Positions 43,454 to 52,853 are shown, counted from the stretch's first letter. The stretch: DNA of 64,000 nt from Glutamicibacter soli (GCF_003309065.1 NZ_POAF01000003.1:186001-250000); one strand, 5' to 3'. A program made the numbers and translations. The notes: generated by a model not told the origin, from the sequence alone.

Positions 43454-43840
43454 ATGAGTTTCCTGATTCGAGTCATCGTAAATGCGCTGGCACTAGCAGT
43501 TGCCGTCTGGATTGTGCCCGGAATCCATATCGACGCCGTTGGCGATGACACCTTGGGCCTCGTGGTGTCATACCTGGTGGTCGGCCTGATCTTCGGTTTG
43601 GTCAACGCGCTGGTCCGCCCGATCGTCAGCCTGCTGTCGCTTCCCATCACCTGCCTGACCTTGGGGTTGTTCACCATCGTCGTGAATGCGCTGATGCTTG
43701 CGCTGACCGGCTGGCTCACCCGGTTCATCCCGGCGGAGCTGATCATCGACCACTTCTGGTGGGACGCGATCGCGGGCACCATCATCATCTCCATCGTCTC
43801 CGCGGTGCTCGGATTGTTCGTCAGCAGCGACCGCCGGTAG
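43454..43840 (+). CDS. Phage-holin-superfamily IV membrane protein (PF04020)
   Basis: A 128-residue protein with four predicted spans: FLIRVIVNALALAVAVWIVP, GLVVSYLVVGLIFGLVNALV, the long hydrophobic block LSLPITCLTLGLFTIVVNAL and GTIIISIVSAVLGLFVSS. The motif NALVRPIVSLLSLPITCLTL is the family signature. Despite the holin label, these proteins are ordinary chromosomal membrane proteins of unknown role in many bacteria, and no prophage gene is nearby. ATG 43454 follows GAAGG; it is divergent from hisC. Confidence 0.85.
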   Translation: MSFLIRVIVNALALAVAVWIVPGIHIDAVGDDTLGLVVSYLVVGLIFGLVNALVRPIVSLLSLPITCLTLGLFTIVVNALMLALTGWLTRFIPAELIIDHFWWDAIAGTIIISIVSAVLGLFVSSDRR

Positions 43841-43862
43841 CACCCGTCCGTCGTCCCGCCAT

Positions 43863-45230
43863 TTAGTGCGGCGGGGCGATCTCGTGGTCCAGCGGCTTGC
43901 GCTGTTTCCCACTGCCGCGCGGCTCCTGGCCGCGCGGTTTTTGTTTTGGAAGGGATTTCCGTTCCAGCTTGAATCGGCGGAACGTCAACGGACCGGGAGG
44001 CAGCATGAATGCTTCCAATTGCTTGCGCACGTCTGGAGCTGCATTTCGTTGAAGTTCACGCAGGTGGTCTTCGTAGTTCGGCAGGGAATGCGGAGGCCCG
44101 AAAACGCCACCCTGGGGCAGGGCGTCCTCGACGTCCTTGCGCGGCCCGTCAAAGGTCACCGTCATTTGTCTGGGCGAGGTTCGGTTCTGCCGTCCATCGG
44201 TTCCGGGAACCATGTCCTTGGAATCTTCCACCGACAAGGTTCTCACTTCTGATGGCACCGGAATGCCGCCAATCGGCGAGCCCAAGGTCAGCGCACGGGT
44301 CATGGTGAATTTCTTGCGCATCAACTTGTTCTTCAACAGGTTGGCAACATGGATGCCGCCCTGGGAGTAGCCGGTGAGAATCACCTCGTCACCGGGTCCC
44401 GCCCCCGAGTATTCCAAAGCCCGGGCAATCGGTTCGGCAAAGTTTTCCGAATCGCGGCCGAATCCGTCGACGATGCCCATCGAGTCGAAGGGATTGGCTC
44501 CCCCGAAACCGTCCTGGGTTCCCGGCAGCACCAGAACAAAGGTCTTCGAATCAAGCTGCGCGATGACGAATTTGCCCTGTTCCTCGGCCCCGCCGTCGTA
44601 TAGCAAACGGTGCAAGGTGGCGTAGTCGTCCAGATTTCCATTGGCCTGCAGTTGCTCGGGCGGCTGCTCCCCTGTCAGTTCCAGCCGGCCGTCGGGGTCC
44701 ATGGTGCCGATCGCTTCGCCCAGCTGCTTGGTGGTTTCGGTGACCAGTGCATCCATGCCGGCTTCGGGCCGCAAGATATTCCACGGGTTGGCGAGCATCA
44801 ACAATTGCAGCATGGTTTCCATCTGCTGCGTCGGTGGCCTGTTGCCGTTGCCCGATGTCTCTTGGAGAAATCTCGTCACGACATGCAGCCAATTCGCCGC
44901 GAGCAGCATTTTCTCCGTCACTTGCTCTGCTGACTCGTAATTCTCGATGGCCGCACGCACCCGTTCATCCAGGCGCCGCCCGGCGATAACTGCCTCGGTC
45001 GCATGCAGGTAGCCGTTGCGCAGGTGCTCCGCGAGCAGCGCAAGATTGTAGCCACGGGCCGCCACTCCCGCGATGCTGCATTGGAGGTTGACGTCGTCCT
45101 GGCACTGCGCAGCCTGCTGCGCGGCGCGCAGCAGGCTCAATTCCATCTGCTGCAGCCGGGTATAGACATCGACGCAGATGGCTCGGGAATCCGCGTAATC
45201 CACGGCGTTGTAATTGACGTCATATCCCAT
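43863..45230 (-). CDS. Alpha/beta-hydrolase with N-terminal helical (WXG/LXG-like) domain
   Basis: A 455-residue protein. Residues 1-150 are predicted almost wholly helical (ICVDVYTRLQQMELSLLRAA, LALLAEHLRNGYLHATEAVI), without signal peptide. Residues 190-340 form a lipase-like hydrolase: TFVLVLPGTQDGFGGANPFD and the nucleophile elbow VILTGYSQGGIHVANLL (Ser about 287), then MTRALTLGSPIGGIPVP. The C-terminal 40 residues are Lys/Arg/Pro-rich. It starts 2 bp after a small WXG100-like gene. The pair resembles a type VII secretion substrate with a helper, comparable in idea to secreted lipase effectors, but secretion genes are not in the window. Confidence 0.65.
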   Translation of the reverse strand: MGYDVNYNAVDYADSRAICVDVYTRLQQMELSLLRAAQQAAQCQDDVNLQCSIAGVAARGYNLALLAEHLRNGYLHATEAVIAGRRLDERVRAAIENYESAEQVTEKMLLAANWLHVVTRFLQETSGNGNRPPTQQMETMLQLLMLANPWNILRPEAGMDALVTETTKQLGEAIGTMDPDGRLELTGEQPPEQLQANGNLDDYATLHRLLYDGGAEEQGKFVIAQLDSKTFVLVLPGTQDGFGGANPFDSMGIVDGFGRDSENFAEPIARALEYSGAGPGDEVILTGYSQGGIHVANLLKNKLMRKKFTMTRALTLGSPIGGIPVPSEVRTLSVEDSKDMVPGTDGRQNRTSPRQMTVTFDGPRKDVEDALPQGGVFGPPHSLPNYEDHLRELQRNAAPDVRKQLEAFMLPPGPLTFRRFKLERKSLPKQKPRGQEPRGSGKQRKPLDHEIAPPH

Positions 45231-45232
45231 GC

Positions 45233-45505
45233 TCAGGACGCCATCCGCTGCTCGTTGATCTGGGCTTCCAACGCATGGATTTCGTTCGTGGCCACTGCCA
45301 GATAGGCCTCGGCATCCACCAGCACCCCGGCCAGCACCTGGAGCCGTCCGCTCAGCTCCCCCACCTGCGCAGCGAAAGCCCTGCCCGCTTCAGATCTCCA
45401 AGTCAGCCCGCTGATCTGGGACAACTGGCCAATAGCGAACCGGGTGGTGTCCTTGGCATCGGAAAGCTGGAATGCCACCGAATCCAGCGTTGCCTGAAAC
45501 ATCAT
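45233..45505 (-). CDS. WXG100/ESAT-6-like small helical protein
   Basis: A 90-residue, helical protein: one helix (DSVAFQLSDAKDTTRFAIGQ), a turn with GLTWRSEAGRAFAAQ, then a second long helix (LAGVLVDAEAYLAVATNEIH). The central tryptophan motif W-R-S-E-A-G between two helices and the length near 100 are the hallmarks of WXG100 proteins secreted or chaperoned by type VII systems. No C-terminal YxxxD/E is obvious. GGGAG lies seven bases upstream. It is the first gene of a pair with the hydrolase. Assignment is by pattern only. Confidence 0.6.
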   Translation of the reverse strand: MMFQATLDSVAFQLSDAKDTTRFAIGQLSQISGLTWRSEAGRAFAAQVGELSGRLQVLAGVLVDAEAYLAVATNEIHALEAQINEQRMAS

Positions 45506-45665
45506 CGCGCTACTCCCGCCTCGTGGGCCGTCCTCTGCACGGCAGGCCCGTGAGCCTTCAGGATGCCCGTATCCGCCGTCCCGGGCAGGCGCTGGCCCGC
45601 GGAATGTGGATTAGGCCCGAGCGTAAAAAGTATGCCGCGGTGCCAAGGGATGAAAGAATAAGAGC

Positions 45666-47075
45666 ATGGTTGAGATTGCGCGCACTTCCCTTGCTAATGA
45701 ACCCCTGGCGTTGACCGCCCTCGACGGACGCTACCGCGCGGCCGTCGCCCCGCTGGTGGACTACCTGTCCGAGGCGGCTTTGAACCGCGATCGCATTCAC
45801 GTTGAAGTTGAATGGCTGATCCACCTGACCGACAACTCCGTGCTTCCGGGCACCTCGCCGCTCACCGCTGAGCAGAAGGCTGCGCTGCGAAAGATCGTCA
45901 CCGACTTCAACGCCGATTCCGTGCAGGAACTGGCCGAGATCGAGGCAGTGACCGTCCACGACGTGAAGGCCGTCGAGTACTACATCGCCAATCGCCTTGA
46001 AGGCATCGGCATTGCCCAGCTCAAGCCGCTGGTCCACTTCGGCTGCACCTCTGAAGACATCAACAACCTGTCCTACGCGCTGGGCGTGCAGGGTGGCGTG
46101 CAGCAGGTCTGGCTGCCGGCAGCCCGCGACCTGGTCGCGCAGCTGACCAAGATGGCCGAGGAGTCCCGCGACGTGCCGATGCTCTCGCGCACCCACGGCC
46201 AGCCAGCCACCCCGACCACCCTGGGCAAGGAACTGGCCGTGCTTGCATGGCGCCTGACCCGCCAGCTGGACCGCGTCGAGAAGACCGAGTACCTGGGCAA
46301 GATCAACGGCGCCACCGGCACCTACGCCGCCCACTACGCTTCGGTTCCAAACGCCGACTGGCAGCAGATCTCCCAGGGCTTCGTCGAGCACCTGGGACTG
46401 ACCTGGAACCCGCTGACCACCCAGATCGAGTCGCACGACTGGCAAGCAGAGGTGTACGCGGACATCGCCCGCTTCAACCGCATCCTGCACAACCTGTGCA
46501 CCGACGTGTGGAGCTACATCTCCATCGGCTACTTCGCGCAGATCCCGGTGGCCGGTGCCACCGGCTCCTCGACCATGCCGCACAAGGTCAACCCGATCCG
46601 CTTCGAGAACGCCGAAGCGAACCTGGAAATCTCCAACGGCCTGCTGGACACCCTGGGCGCAACCCTGGTCACCAGCCGCTGGCAGCGCGACCTGACCGAT
46701 TCCTCCTCGCAGCGCAACATCGGTTCGGCTATCGGCCACTCGGTGCTGGCCATCTCCAACGTCGCCAAGGGCCTTGACCGCCTGGACGTTGCCGAGGCAG
46801 TGCTGGCCGACGACTTGGACCACAACTGGGAGGTCCTCGCCGAGGCCATCCAGATGGTCATGCGTGCCGAGGCCATCGCCGGTGTCGAGGGCATGGACAA
46901 CCCGTACGAGCGCCTGAAGGACCTGACCCGCGGCCATCGCGTGGACGCGACCCGCCTGAAGGAATTCGTCGGAGAGCTGGGCCTGTCGGCCGAAGCCGAG
47001 CAGCGCCTGCAGTCGCTGACCCCTGGCACCTACAACGGCATTGCTTCCCAGCTGGTGGATCACCTGAAGAAGTAG
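45666..47075 (+). CDS. purB: Adenylosuccinate lyase
   Basis: A 469-residue fumarase-superfamily lyase of the long (E. coli-type) PurB subgroup: LTALDGRYRAAVAPLVDYLS at the N-terminus, VHFGCTSEDINNLSYAL, MLSRTHGQPATPTTLGKELA and the signature GATGSSTMPHKVNPIRFENA (about residues 296-315). It releases fumarate from SAICAR and adenylosuccinate in purine synthesis. It is monocistronic, with a hairpin after it. Confidence 0.95.
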   Translation: MVEIARTSLANEPLALTALDGRYRAAVAPLVDYLSEAALNRDRIHVEVEWLIHLTDNSVLPGTSPLTAEQKAALRKIVTDFNADSVQELAEIEAVTVHDVKAVEYYIANRLEGIGIAQLKPLVHFGCTSEDINNLSYALGVQGGVQQVWLPAARDLVAQLTKMAEESRDVPMLSRTHGQPATPTTLGKELAVLAWRLTRQLDRVEKTEYLGKINGATGTYAAHYASVPNADWQQISQGFVEHLGLTWNPLTTQIESHDWQAEVYADIARFNRILHNLCTDVWSYISIGYFAQIPVAGATGSSTMPHKVNPIRFENAEANLEISNGLLDTLGATLVTSRWQRDLTDSSSQRNIGSAIGHSVLAISNVAKGLDRLDVAEAVLADDLDHNWEVLAEAIQMVMRAEAIAGVEGMDNPYERLKDLTRGHRVDATRLKEFVGELGLSAEAEQRLQSLTPGTYNGIASQLVDHLKK

Positions 47076-47094
47076 TCGTTTTACCTTTCCGGCT

Positions 47095-47124
47095 TGGTCC
47101 CGTCACCCTATGGTGACGGGACCA
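47095..47124 (+). terminator. Hairpin terminator of purB
   Basis: TGGTCCCGTCACC (47095-47107) and GGTGACGGGACCA (47112-47124) form a perfect 13-bp stem with a CTAT loop, 20 bases past the purB stop. The T-run is weak. It also lies downstream of the convergent NTF2-like gene. Confidence 0.7.
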
Positions 47125-47205
47125 GCTTCGTTAATGGACGCGGTGGAACAGCGGCACCGTTAACGGACAATTACGCAATGCTTGGACTCCAATGAATCAA
47201 CTGGA

Positions 47206-47565
47206 TCATTCCTTGGCGATGGGAGTGCCCTGGTGATATCTCAGTACGGGCCCCTCCAGCTCCCATAACGAGGAATGCCTGCTGGCCGTCGCGTGCTTCT
47301 GAATCCGATAGGTCACCAGCACCAGTCCGGGACCTACGGGGTTGAAAAGCCATTCAGAAGTCTGCGGCAAAATGCCCGCAGGCTCCGACTGCAGCGCGGC
47401 CACGAGGTCCTTGCGCACCCACCGACGACCTGACCTGCCGATCTCGGCGAAGTCGGGTGCGAGGTAGGACTCTGTCAGCTGGCTGTCATGTCGCACCTCA
47501 GAGGAAAGCAGCGCCAACTCGGCCTCATACACATCCCGATATTTTGAGATATCCGATTCCCACAT
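47206..47565 (-). CDS. DUF4440/NTF2-like protein
   Basis: A 119-residue NTF2-fold protein: MWESDISKYRDVYEAELALL, then TESYLAPDFAEIGRSGRRWV, RKDLVAALQSEPAGILP and a final strand series VLVTYRIQKHATASRHSSLW. The first-helix, short-strand DFAEIGRSGR and last-strand YRI pattern is that of the DUF4440 group found next to detoxification and metabolic genes. No active-site assignment is possible. It is divergent from narK and shares its 202-bp upstream region. Confidence 0.75.
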   Translation of the reverse strand: MWESDISKYRDVYEAELALLSSEVRHDSQLTESYLAPDFAEIGRSGRRWVRKDLVAALQSEPAGILPQTSEWLFNPVGPGLVLVTYRIQKHATASRHSSLWELEGPVLRYHQGTPIAKE

Positions 47566-47624
47566 GCATCAAGCCTACGGTCCGGATCCTTCAACTTCCC
47601 CTGTGGAACGTTCAGTCCGCTCTC

Positions 47625-47640
47625 GTTTCCAACAGGTTAC
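47625..47640 (-). promoter_or_regulatory. GlnR-like box upstream of narK
   Basis: Read on the minus strand, GTAAC-6 bases-GAAAC is an exact match to the actinobacterial GlnR half-site pair with 11-bp spacing. It lies 128 bp before the narK start and 60 bp before the divergent DUF4440 gene. Confidence 0.6.
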
Positions 47641-47767
47641 CGGCCCCTCTCGCCACGGCCTTGGAGAAGTGACCCCGAATTGCCACCGAGGCAACAACAA
47701 ACGCATGCCGCTGAAACCTCGCTCTGGAATGCTCAACAGCATCCACAAGTGAAAGGCATCGAGTCGC

Positions 47768-49144
47768 ATGAGCACGCAATCCCGCCAACTACGTCCCGCC
47801 GTTGACCAGCTGGAAATCACCCGGGGTCGTTGGGTCCACAACTGGGACGCGGAGAATCCTGACTTCTGGCAGTCCGTGGGCCGGCGCACGGCCGGGATAA
47901 ACCTGCGCTGGTCGATCTTCGCGGAATTCCTCGGCTTCGCTGTCTGGCAATTGTGCGCGATCCTCGCCGTGTACCTGCCGGCCGCCGGATTCGATTACAG
48001 CACGAGCCAGCTATTCTGGCTGATCTCCATGCCCAGCCTGGTAGGTGCCACCCTGCGCATCCCGTACACGTTTATGGTCGCCCGCTTCGGCGGGCGGAAC
48101 TGGACCATCATCTCCGCGCTGCTGCTCCTGATCCCGGTCACCGGACTGGCGCTGGCCACGGCGAACCCCGAGACGCCTTTCTGGATCATGCTGACCCTGG
48201 CCGGGCTTTCGGGTTTCGGCGGCGGCAACTTCGCCTCCTCGATGGCCAACATCACCTACTTCTATCCCGCGGCCCAGAAAGGCTGGGCGCTCGGGCTTAA
48301 CGCGGCCGGAGGCAACCTGGGTGCGGCCATCGCCCAGCTGCTGGTACCGATCGCAATCACGATCTTCGCTGCGGGAACACTGCAGCTTCCCATGGCCGGC
48401 CTGATCTGGATCCCGCTGATCCTGGCCGCAGCGGCCGGCGCGGCCAAGTACATGCACAATCTCTCCAACGCCCGCAGCGACGTGCGCGGTGCGCTGGCCT
48501 GCCTGCGCGAGAAGCACCTGTGGATCATCGCCGGGCTCTACATCGGCACCTTCGGCTCGTTCATCGGTTTCTGCGCGGTATTCCCCAAACTGCTGGCCGA
48601 TACCTTCACCGAGTACTCCTCGCTTCAATTGGGCACCGCAGTCGTTTCCCTGGCCTTCCTCGGACCGCTGGTCGGGTCGCTGGCACGACCCTACGGAGGA
48701 CAGCTGGCCGACCGCTTCGGCGGGGCCCGCATCACCCTGGCAGCCTTCGCGGTAATGGCCGCGCTGACTCTCGCGCTGATGCTGAGCCTGGGACAGGTGG
48801 ACTTCCCGGTCTTCCTGGGATTGTTCCTCGCCCTGTTCACCGCGGCAGGCCTCGGCAACGGCTCCACCTACCGCATGATCCCGGCAGTCTTCGCCCTCTC
48901 GGGACGTCGCAGCGGCCGTACCCGAGCCGAGCAGGCGCGCAGCGCCGCCGCGGCCCTGGGCCTGGTTTCGGCCATCGGCGCCTACGGCGGATTCCTGATT
49001 CCGCAGGTGCTGGGCTTGTCCCTGTCGAAGCTGGGTTCCTACGTGCCAGCCTTCGGAGTGTTTGTGGGACTCTACGTGCTGCTGCTGGCGGCGACCTGGT
49101 TCTGCTACGTACGCCGCGGTTCGGGTTTCGCGGGGAAGGCCTGA
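47768..49144 (+). CDS. narK: Nitrate/nitrite transporter NarK
   Basis: A 458-residue MFS protein with 12 predicted spans. The nitrate signature of the NNP family is present in the fifth span (LAGLSGFGGGNFASSMANIT, then YFYPAAQKGWALGLNAAGGN), together with the substrate arginine regions (ATLRIPYTFMVARFGGRNW). It imports nitrate, exports nitrite, or both. It is the first gene of the nitrate assimilation operon, 1 bp upstream of the nitrate reductase start, and a GlnR-like box precedes it. Confidence 0.9.
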   Translation: MSTQSRQLRPAVDQLEITRGRWVHNWDAENPDFWQSVGRRTAGINLRWSIFAEFLGFAVWQLCAILAVYLPAAGFDYSTSQLFWLISMPSLVGATLRIPYTFMVARFGGRNWTIISALLLLIPVTGLALATANPETPFWIMLTLAGLSGFGGGNFASSMANITYFYPAAQKGWALGLNAAGGNLGAAIAQLLVPIAITIFAAGTLQLPMAGLIWIPLILAAAAGAAKYMHNLSNARSDVRGALACLREKHLWIIAGLYIGTFGSFIGFCAVFPKLLADTFTEYSSLQLGTAVVSLAFLGPLVGSLARPYGGQLADRFGGARITLAAFAVMAALTLALMLSLGQVDFPVFLGLFLALFTAAGLGNGSTYRMIPAVFALSGRRSGRTRAEQARSAAAALGLVSAIGAYGGFLIPQVLGLSLSKLGSYVPAFGVFVGLYVLLLAATWFCYVRRGSGFAGKA

Positions 49145-49145
49145 G

Positions 49146-51269
49146 ATGGCGGTCGCGACGCACTGCCCCTACTGCGCGCTGCAGTGCGGGATCACCCTTG
49201 ATGCAGGCACCACGCCGGTGGGCTTGAGCGGACGGAACTTCGAAACCAACGGCGGGGCGCTGTGCCGCAAGGGATACAGCGCCGCGCAGCTGCTGGACCA
49301 CCCCGAACGACTGCATTCCCCGCTGGAACGCGGGGCCGACGGCGTGCTGCGCCCGGTGAGCTGGGAGCGGGCGCTGGAACTGGTGGTGCACCAGGTGCGC
49401 ACTGTGCAGAAGGCCCACGGGAAGGACGCGGTGGCGGTATTCGGCTCCGGCTCGCTGACCAATGAAAAGGCCTACCAGCTGGGCAAGTTCGCGCGGCTGG
49501 CACTGGGCACCTCGCGCATCGACTACAACGGGCGATTCTGCATGTCCTCGGCCGCGGCAGCCGGCAACAAGGCTTTCGGACTGGACCGCGGGCTGCCCTT
49601 TCCGCTGGCGGACCTGGACCGGGCAGGCACCATCCTGCTGCTCGGATCCAATGTCGCTGACACCATGCCGCCCTTCGTCAGGCATCTGGAATCCGCGCGG
49701 GAGAACGGCGGGCTGATTGTCTCCGACCCGCGCTGCTCGGCCACGGCGGAATTGGCGGACATCCATGTGCAGCCGGCGCCCGGCACGGACCTGCAGCTGC
49801 TGCTCGGCCTGGCCCACGTGCTGCTGGCCGAGGACCTGGCCGATACCGGCTACCTGGCAGCCCGCGTTTCCGGGCTGGACCCGCTGCGTACTTCGCTAGC
49901 GGCCTGGTGGCCCGAACGGGTGCAGTCGCTCACCGGAGTCCCGGCCAGCGTGATCCGGCAGACCGCGCGCGCTCTGGCTTCCGCGGCCCAAGCAGCCCAT
50001 GCCGGCGGCAAACCCGTGTACATCCTCACCGGGCGCGGGGTGGAACAGCATGCCAACGGCACCGCCACGGTGTCCGCTGCGATCAATCTGGCCCTGCTGC
50101 TGGGATTGCCAGGAACCCTGGCCGGGGGTTTTGGCACCATCACCGGACAGGGCAACGGGCAGGGCGGGCGCGAACATGGGCAGAAGGCCGACCAGCTGCC
50201 CGGCTACCGCAAGATCACCGACCCGGCGGCACGCAGGCATGTGGCGGGCGTCTGGGGCGTGGATCCTGACATCATCCCCGGGCCGGGCATCCCGGCGGCG
50301 CAGCTGCTGGCAACCCTGGGAGAACCTGGCGGGGCCCGGATGCTGCTGATGCATGGCTCCAACCCGGTCATCTCCTCCCCCAATGCCAACCGCACCGCCG
50401 CGGCGCTGCGCCGGCTGGACTACCTGGTCGTGTCCGACTTCTTCCTCTCGGAGACCGCCGCGCAGGCGGACCTGGTGCTGCCGGTGCTGCAGTGGGCCGA
50501 GGAAGAAGGCACCATGACGAACCTGGAGGGCAGGGTGCTGCGCCGCCGCGCCGCCTTGGCCGCCCCGGCCGGGGCGCGCAGCGAGCTGTGGCTGCTGGCC
50601 GAACTGGCCGACCGGCTGCAGGCCCCGGCCTCCTTCAGCGCGGACCCGCGGGAGGTCTTCGCGGAACTGGGCCGGGCCTCGGCCGGAGGCATCGCCGACT
50701 ACTCTGGGGTGGACTACAACAGCCTCGATGCGGGTGCGGCGGTCTATTGGCCCTGTCCCGCCGGCACACCGATCAGCCAGCTGCCCGGCGAACGCTCGGG
50801 CACCCCGCGGCTGTTCCTTCAGCGCTTCGCCCACCCCGACGGCAAGGCGCGGCTGGAACCGGTCTACCCGCAACCGGCTGCCGGCGTTCACGCCGGCAGG
50901 AAGCCCGGGAGCATTTCGCTGGTCACCGGGCGGCTGCTGGAACACTACCAATCCGGGGCGCAGACCCGCCGGGTGGCCGAGCTGCACCGGGCCGCGCCGG
51001 CCGCCCTAGCGGTGATCCATCCGGACACCGCGCTGGCCCGCGGCATCAGCGACGGGCAGGACGTGCTGCTGGAAAACACGCACGGACGCGTCGAGGCGAG
51101 GGCCCGCCTGGATGCGGGAATCCGGCTGGACACCGTGTTCCTGCCCTTCCACTTCCCCGAAACCCAGAACGCCAACCTGCTCACCGGCGACGCGGTGGAC
51201 CCGGACAGTTCAATGCCCGAGTTCAAGCACGCGTCGGTGCTGCTGTCCCGATCGGAGCGAGATGAGTGA
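49146..51269 (+). CDS. nasA: Assimilatory nitrate reductase, molybdopterin catalytic subunit
   Basis: A 707-residue bis-MGD enzyme. The N-terminal [4Fe-4S] ligands are Cys7, Cys10, Cys14 and Cys40 (THCPYCALQCG ... GGALCRKG). MGD-binding blocks follow: SGSLTNEKAYQLGKFARLAL, RFCMSSAAAAGNKAFG, LLLGSNVADTMPPFVRHLES and GGFGTITGQGNGQGGREHGQ. There is no twin-arginine signal, so it works in the cytosol, reducing nitrate to nitrite. It lacks the C-terminal [2Fe-2S] domain found in Klebsiella NasA; that cofactor is on the next gene product. The ATG is 1 bp after the narK stop. Confidence 0.9.
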   Translation: MAVATHCPYCALQCGITLDAGTTPVGLSGRNFETNGGALCRKGYSAAQLLDHPERLHSPLERGADGVLRPVSWERALELVVHQVRTVQKAHGKDAVAVFGSGSLTNEKAYQLGKFARLALGTSRIDYNGRFCMSSAAAAGNKAFGLDRGLPFPLADLDRAGTILLLGSNVADTMPPFVRHLESARENGGLIVSDPRCSATAELADIHVQPAPGTDLQLLLGLAHVLLAEDLADTGYLAARVSGLDPLRTSLAAWWPERVQSLTGVPASVIRQTARALASAAQAAHAGGKPVYILTGRGVEQHANGTATVSAAINLALLLGLPGTLAGGFGTITGQGNGQGGREHGQKADQLPGYRKITDPAARRHVAGVWGVDPDIIPGPGIPAAQLLATLGEPGGARMLLMHGSNPVISSPNANRTAAALRRLDYLVVSDFFLSETAAQADLVLPVLQWAEEEGTMTNLEGRVLRRRAALAAPAGARSELWLLAELADRLQAPASFSADPREVFAELGRASAGGIADYSGVDYNSLDAGAAVYWPCPAGTPISQLPGERSGTPRLFLQRFAHPDGKARLEPVYPQPAAGVHAGRKPGSISLVTGRLLEHYQSGAQTRRVAELHRAAPAALAVIHPDTALARGISDGQDVLLENTHGRVEARARLDAGIRLDTVFLPFHFPETQNANLLTGDAVDPDSSMPEFKHASVLLSRSERDE

Positions 51270-52749
51270 ACGACTGGTAGTCATCGGCTTCGGGCCCGTG
51301 GCCTCAAGCCTGGTCGAGGGCCTGCTGCCCGCGGTCAGGTCGAAGGAACTTGATCTGACGGTGCTGGGCGCGGAAGAGCGCGCCGCCTACAACCGCGTGC
51401 TGCTGGCCGAAGTCGCCATCGGGGCTGCCAAGCCCGAGCACCTGGGCATGGCCGACGAACCCCGGCTGCGCGCGGCGGGTGTGGACTTGCGGCTGGGCAC
51501 GGCCGCCACCGGGGTGGACCGGGCCCGGCGCGTGGTGCACACCGCCGACGGCCCGGTCCCCTACGACCGGCTGGTCTTCGCCACCGGCGCCCGCCCGGTG
51601 ATCCCCTCGCTGGCCGGGCTGAATTTCGACCCGCATGCGGACACCGAGCTGCCTTCCGGCGTGCTGGTATTGCGCACCCTAGATGATGCGCTGCAGCTGC
51701 AATCGGTGCTTCGAGAAGATGGAAGGGTGCTGGTGCTCGGCGGTGGCATCCTGGGTTTGGAGGCGGCGCTGGCCATGGCATCCGCCGGGTACCGGCCGGT
51801 GCTGGTGCACCACGGCCCGGCGCCGCTGGGACGCGTGGTGGATGCCGACGGCGGCACCCTGCTCATCCGGCAGCTGGAAGCAGCCGGGGTTCAGGTGTTC
51901 TCCGGGGTGCGCGCCACCGGCGTGCAAAAGCAGAACGGACGCTTCCATGCGCTGGCCACCGAAACCCACGGGCTGCTGCATGCCGATGCCCTGCTGGTGT
52001 CCACCGGGGTGCGTCCCCGCACCGAACTGGCCGAAGGCTGCGGCTTGGCCGTCGGGAGCGGGATCGCGGTTAACGAGCAGCTGATGGCGGATTCCAGCGG
52101 GCGCCTCTTCGCCGTGGGCGACTGCGCCGAGGTGGCCGGGCGTCGTCCCGCGGGATTGCTTGCCCCGGGCTGGGCGCAGGCCGGTTGGCTGGCGGACTAC
52201 CTGCTCAGCCATCCGGCGCCGCACCCTTCCGCTCCCGCCCCGGACCTGGGGTGCATGCAAGGTCCCCAGGCCCAGGGCGGCGAGATCCTGATGCTCAAGG
52301 GGCAGGGGCTGGAACTCACTGCTGCCGGCACGGTGCAGGCCGGATTCTTCGACGACCCCGCACAGCAGGTCACCGTGTATGCGGATCCAGCCTCCGGACG
52401 CTATCTGAAGATCGTGGCGCGCCACGGCGTACCCACCGGTTTCCTGACCCTGGGCCTGCCGCGCACCGGGGCCGAGCTGGCCTTGGGTTTTGAGCGCGGC
52501 AGCGCGCTGCCGGTTGACCCTTCACTGTTGTTGCGGCTGGATGCGCCATTCGAGGATGCGCAGGCACCCGCCGGGGCCGACGACCAGTTGTGCCGCTGCT
52601 CGGGCGCCACCTACGGCCAGGTGGCCCAGGCGGTCCAGGCTGGTTGTTCCACCGTCCAAGAGGTGGGCGCGAACTGCCGTGCCGGCACCGGCTGCGGCGG
52701 CTGCAAGGAGCGTATCGAGGAAATGCTCAGGCTCCCGGCCCAGATCTAG
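51262..52749 (+). CDS. FAD-dependent electron-transfer subunit of nitrate reductase (NasB-like, BFD [2Fe-2S])
   Basis: A 495-residue pyridine-nucleotide-disulfide-type oxidoreductase: FAD motif LVVIGFGPVASSLVEGLLPA (residues 5-24), NAD motif VLVLGGGILGLEAALAMASA (about 155-174), and an FAD-binding GRLFAVGDCAEVAGR. The last 55 residues are a BFD-like [2Fe-2S] domain with cysteines in DDQLCRCSGATYGQ and CRAGTGCGGCKER. Such proteins deliver NADH electrons to NasA; the N-terminal half also resembles that of NirB. The gene overlaps nasA by eight bases, so the two form one translational unit. Confidence 0.85.
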   Translation: MSERLVVIGFGPVASSLVEGLLPAVRSKELDLTVLGAEERAAYNRVLLAEVAIGAAKPEHLGMADEPRLRAAGVDLRLGTAATGVDRARRVVHTADGPVPYDRLVFATGARPVIPSLAGLNFDPHADTELPSGVLVLRTLDDALQLQSVLREDGRVLVLGGGILGLEAALAMASAGYRPVLVHHGPAPLGRVVDADGGTLLIRQLEAAGVQVFSGVRATGVQKQNGRFHALATETHGLLHADALLVSTGVRPRTELAEGCGLAVGSGIAVNEQLMADSSGRLFAVGDCAEVAGRRPAGLLAPGWAQAGWLADYLLSHPAPHPSAPAPDLGCMQGPQAQGGEILMLKGQGLELTAAGTVQAGFFDDPAQQVTVYADPASGRYLKIVARHGVPTGFLTLGLPRTGAELALGFERGSALPVDPSLLLRLDAPFEDAQAPAGADDQLCRCSGATYGQVAQAVQAGCSTVQEVGANCRAGTGCGGCKERIEEMLRLPAQI

Positions 52750-52815
52750 CCCGGCGGCGGGAGCCTGCCGGTTCCCGCCGAAGCCCGGCCCGGTCATTGA
52801 ACCAGCACATTAAGC

Positions 52816-52853
52816 CAGCACACGCCGCCAGGTTTTCCTAGCGGCGTGTGCTG
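52816..52853. terminator. Hairpin between convergent nas and nirD units
   Basis: CAGCACACGCCGC (52816-52828) and GCGGCGTGTGCTG (52841-52853) form a perfect 13-bp stem with a 12-nt loop. It lies 67 bases after the nas operon stop and 55 bases after the nirD-side short frame, so it can stop both transcripts. Confidence 0.7.

Noticed and set aside
43454-43840. Holin label as a sign of prophage
   Set aside because: PF04020 proteins are common chromosomal membrane proteins, and no phage structural, integrase or lysis gene is near.
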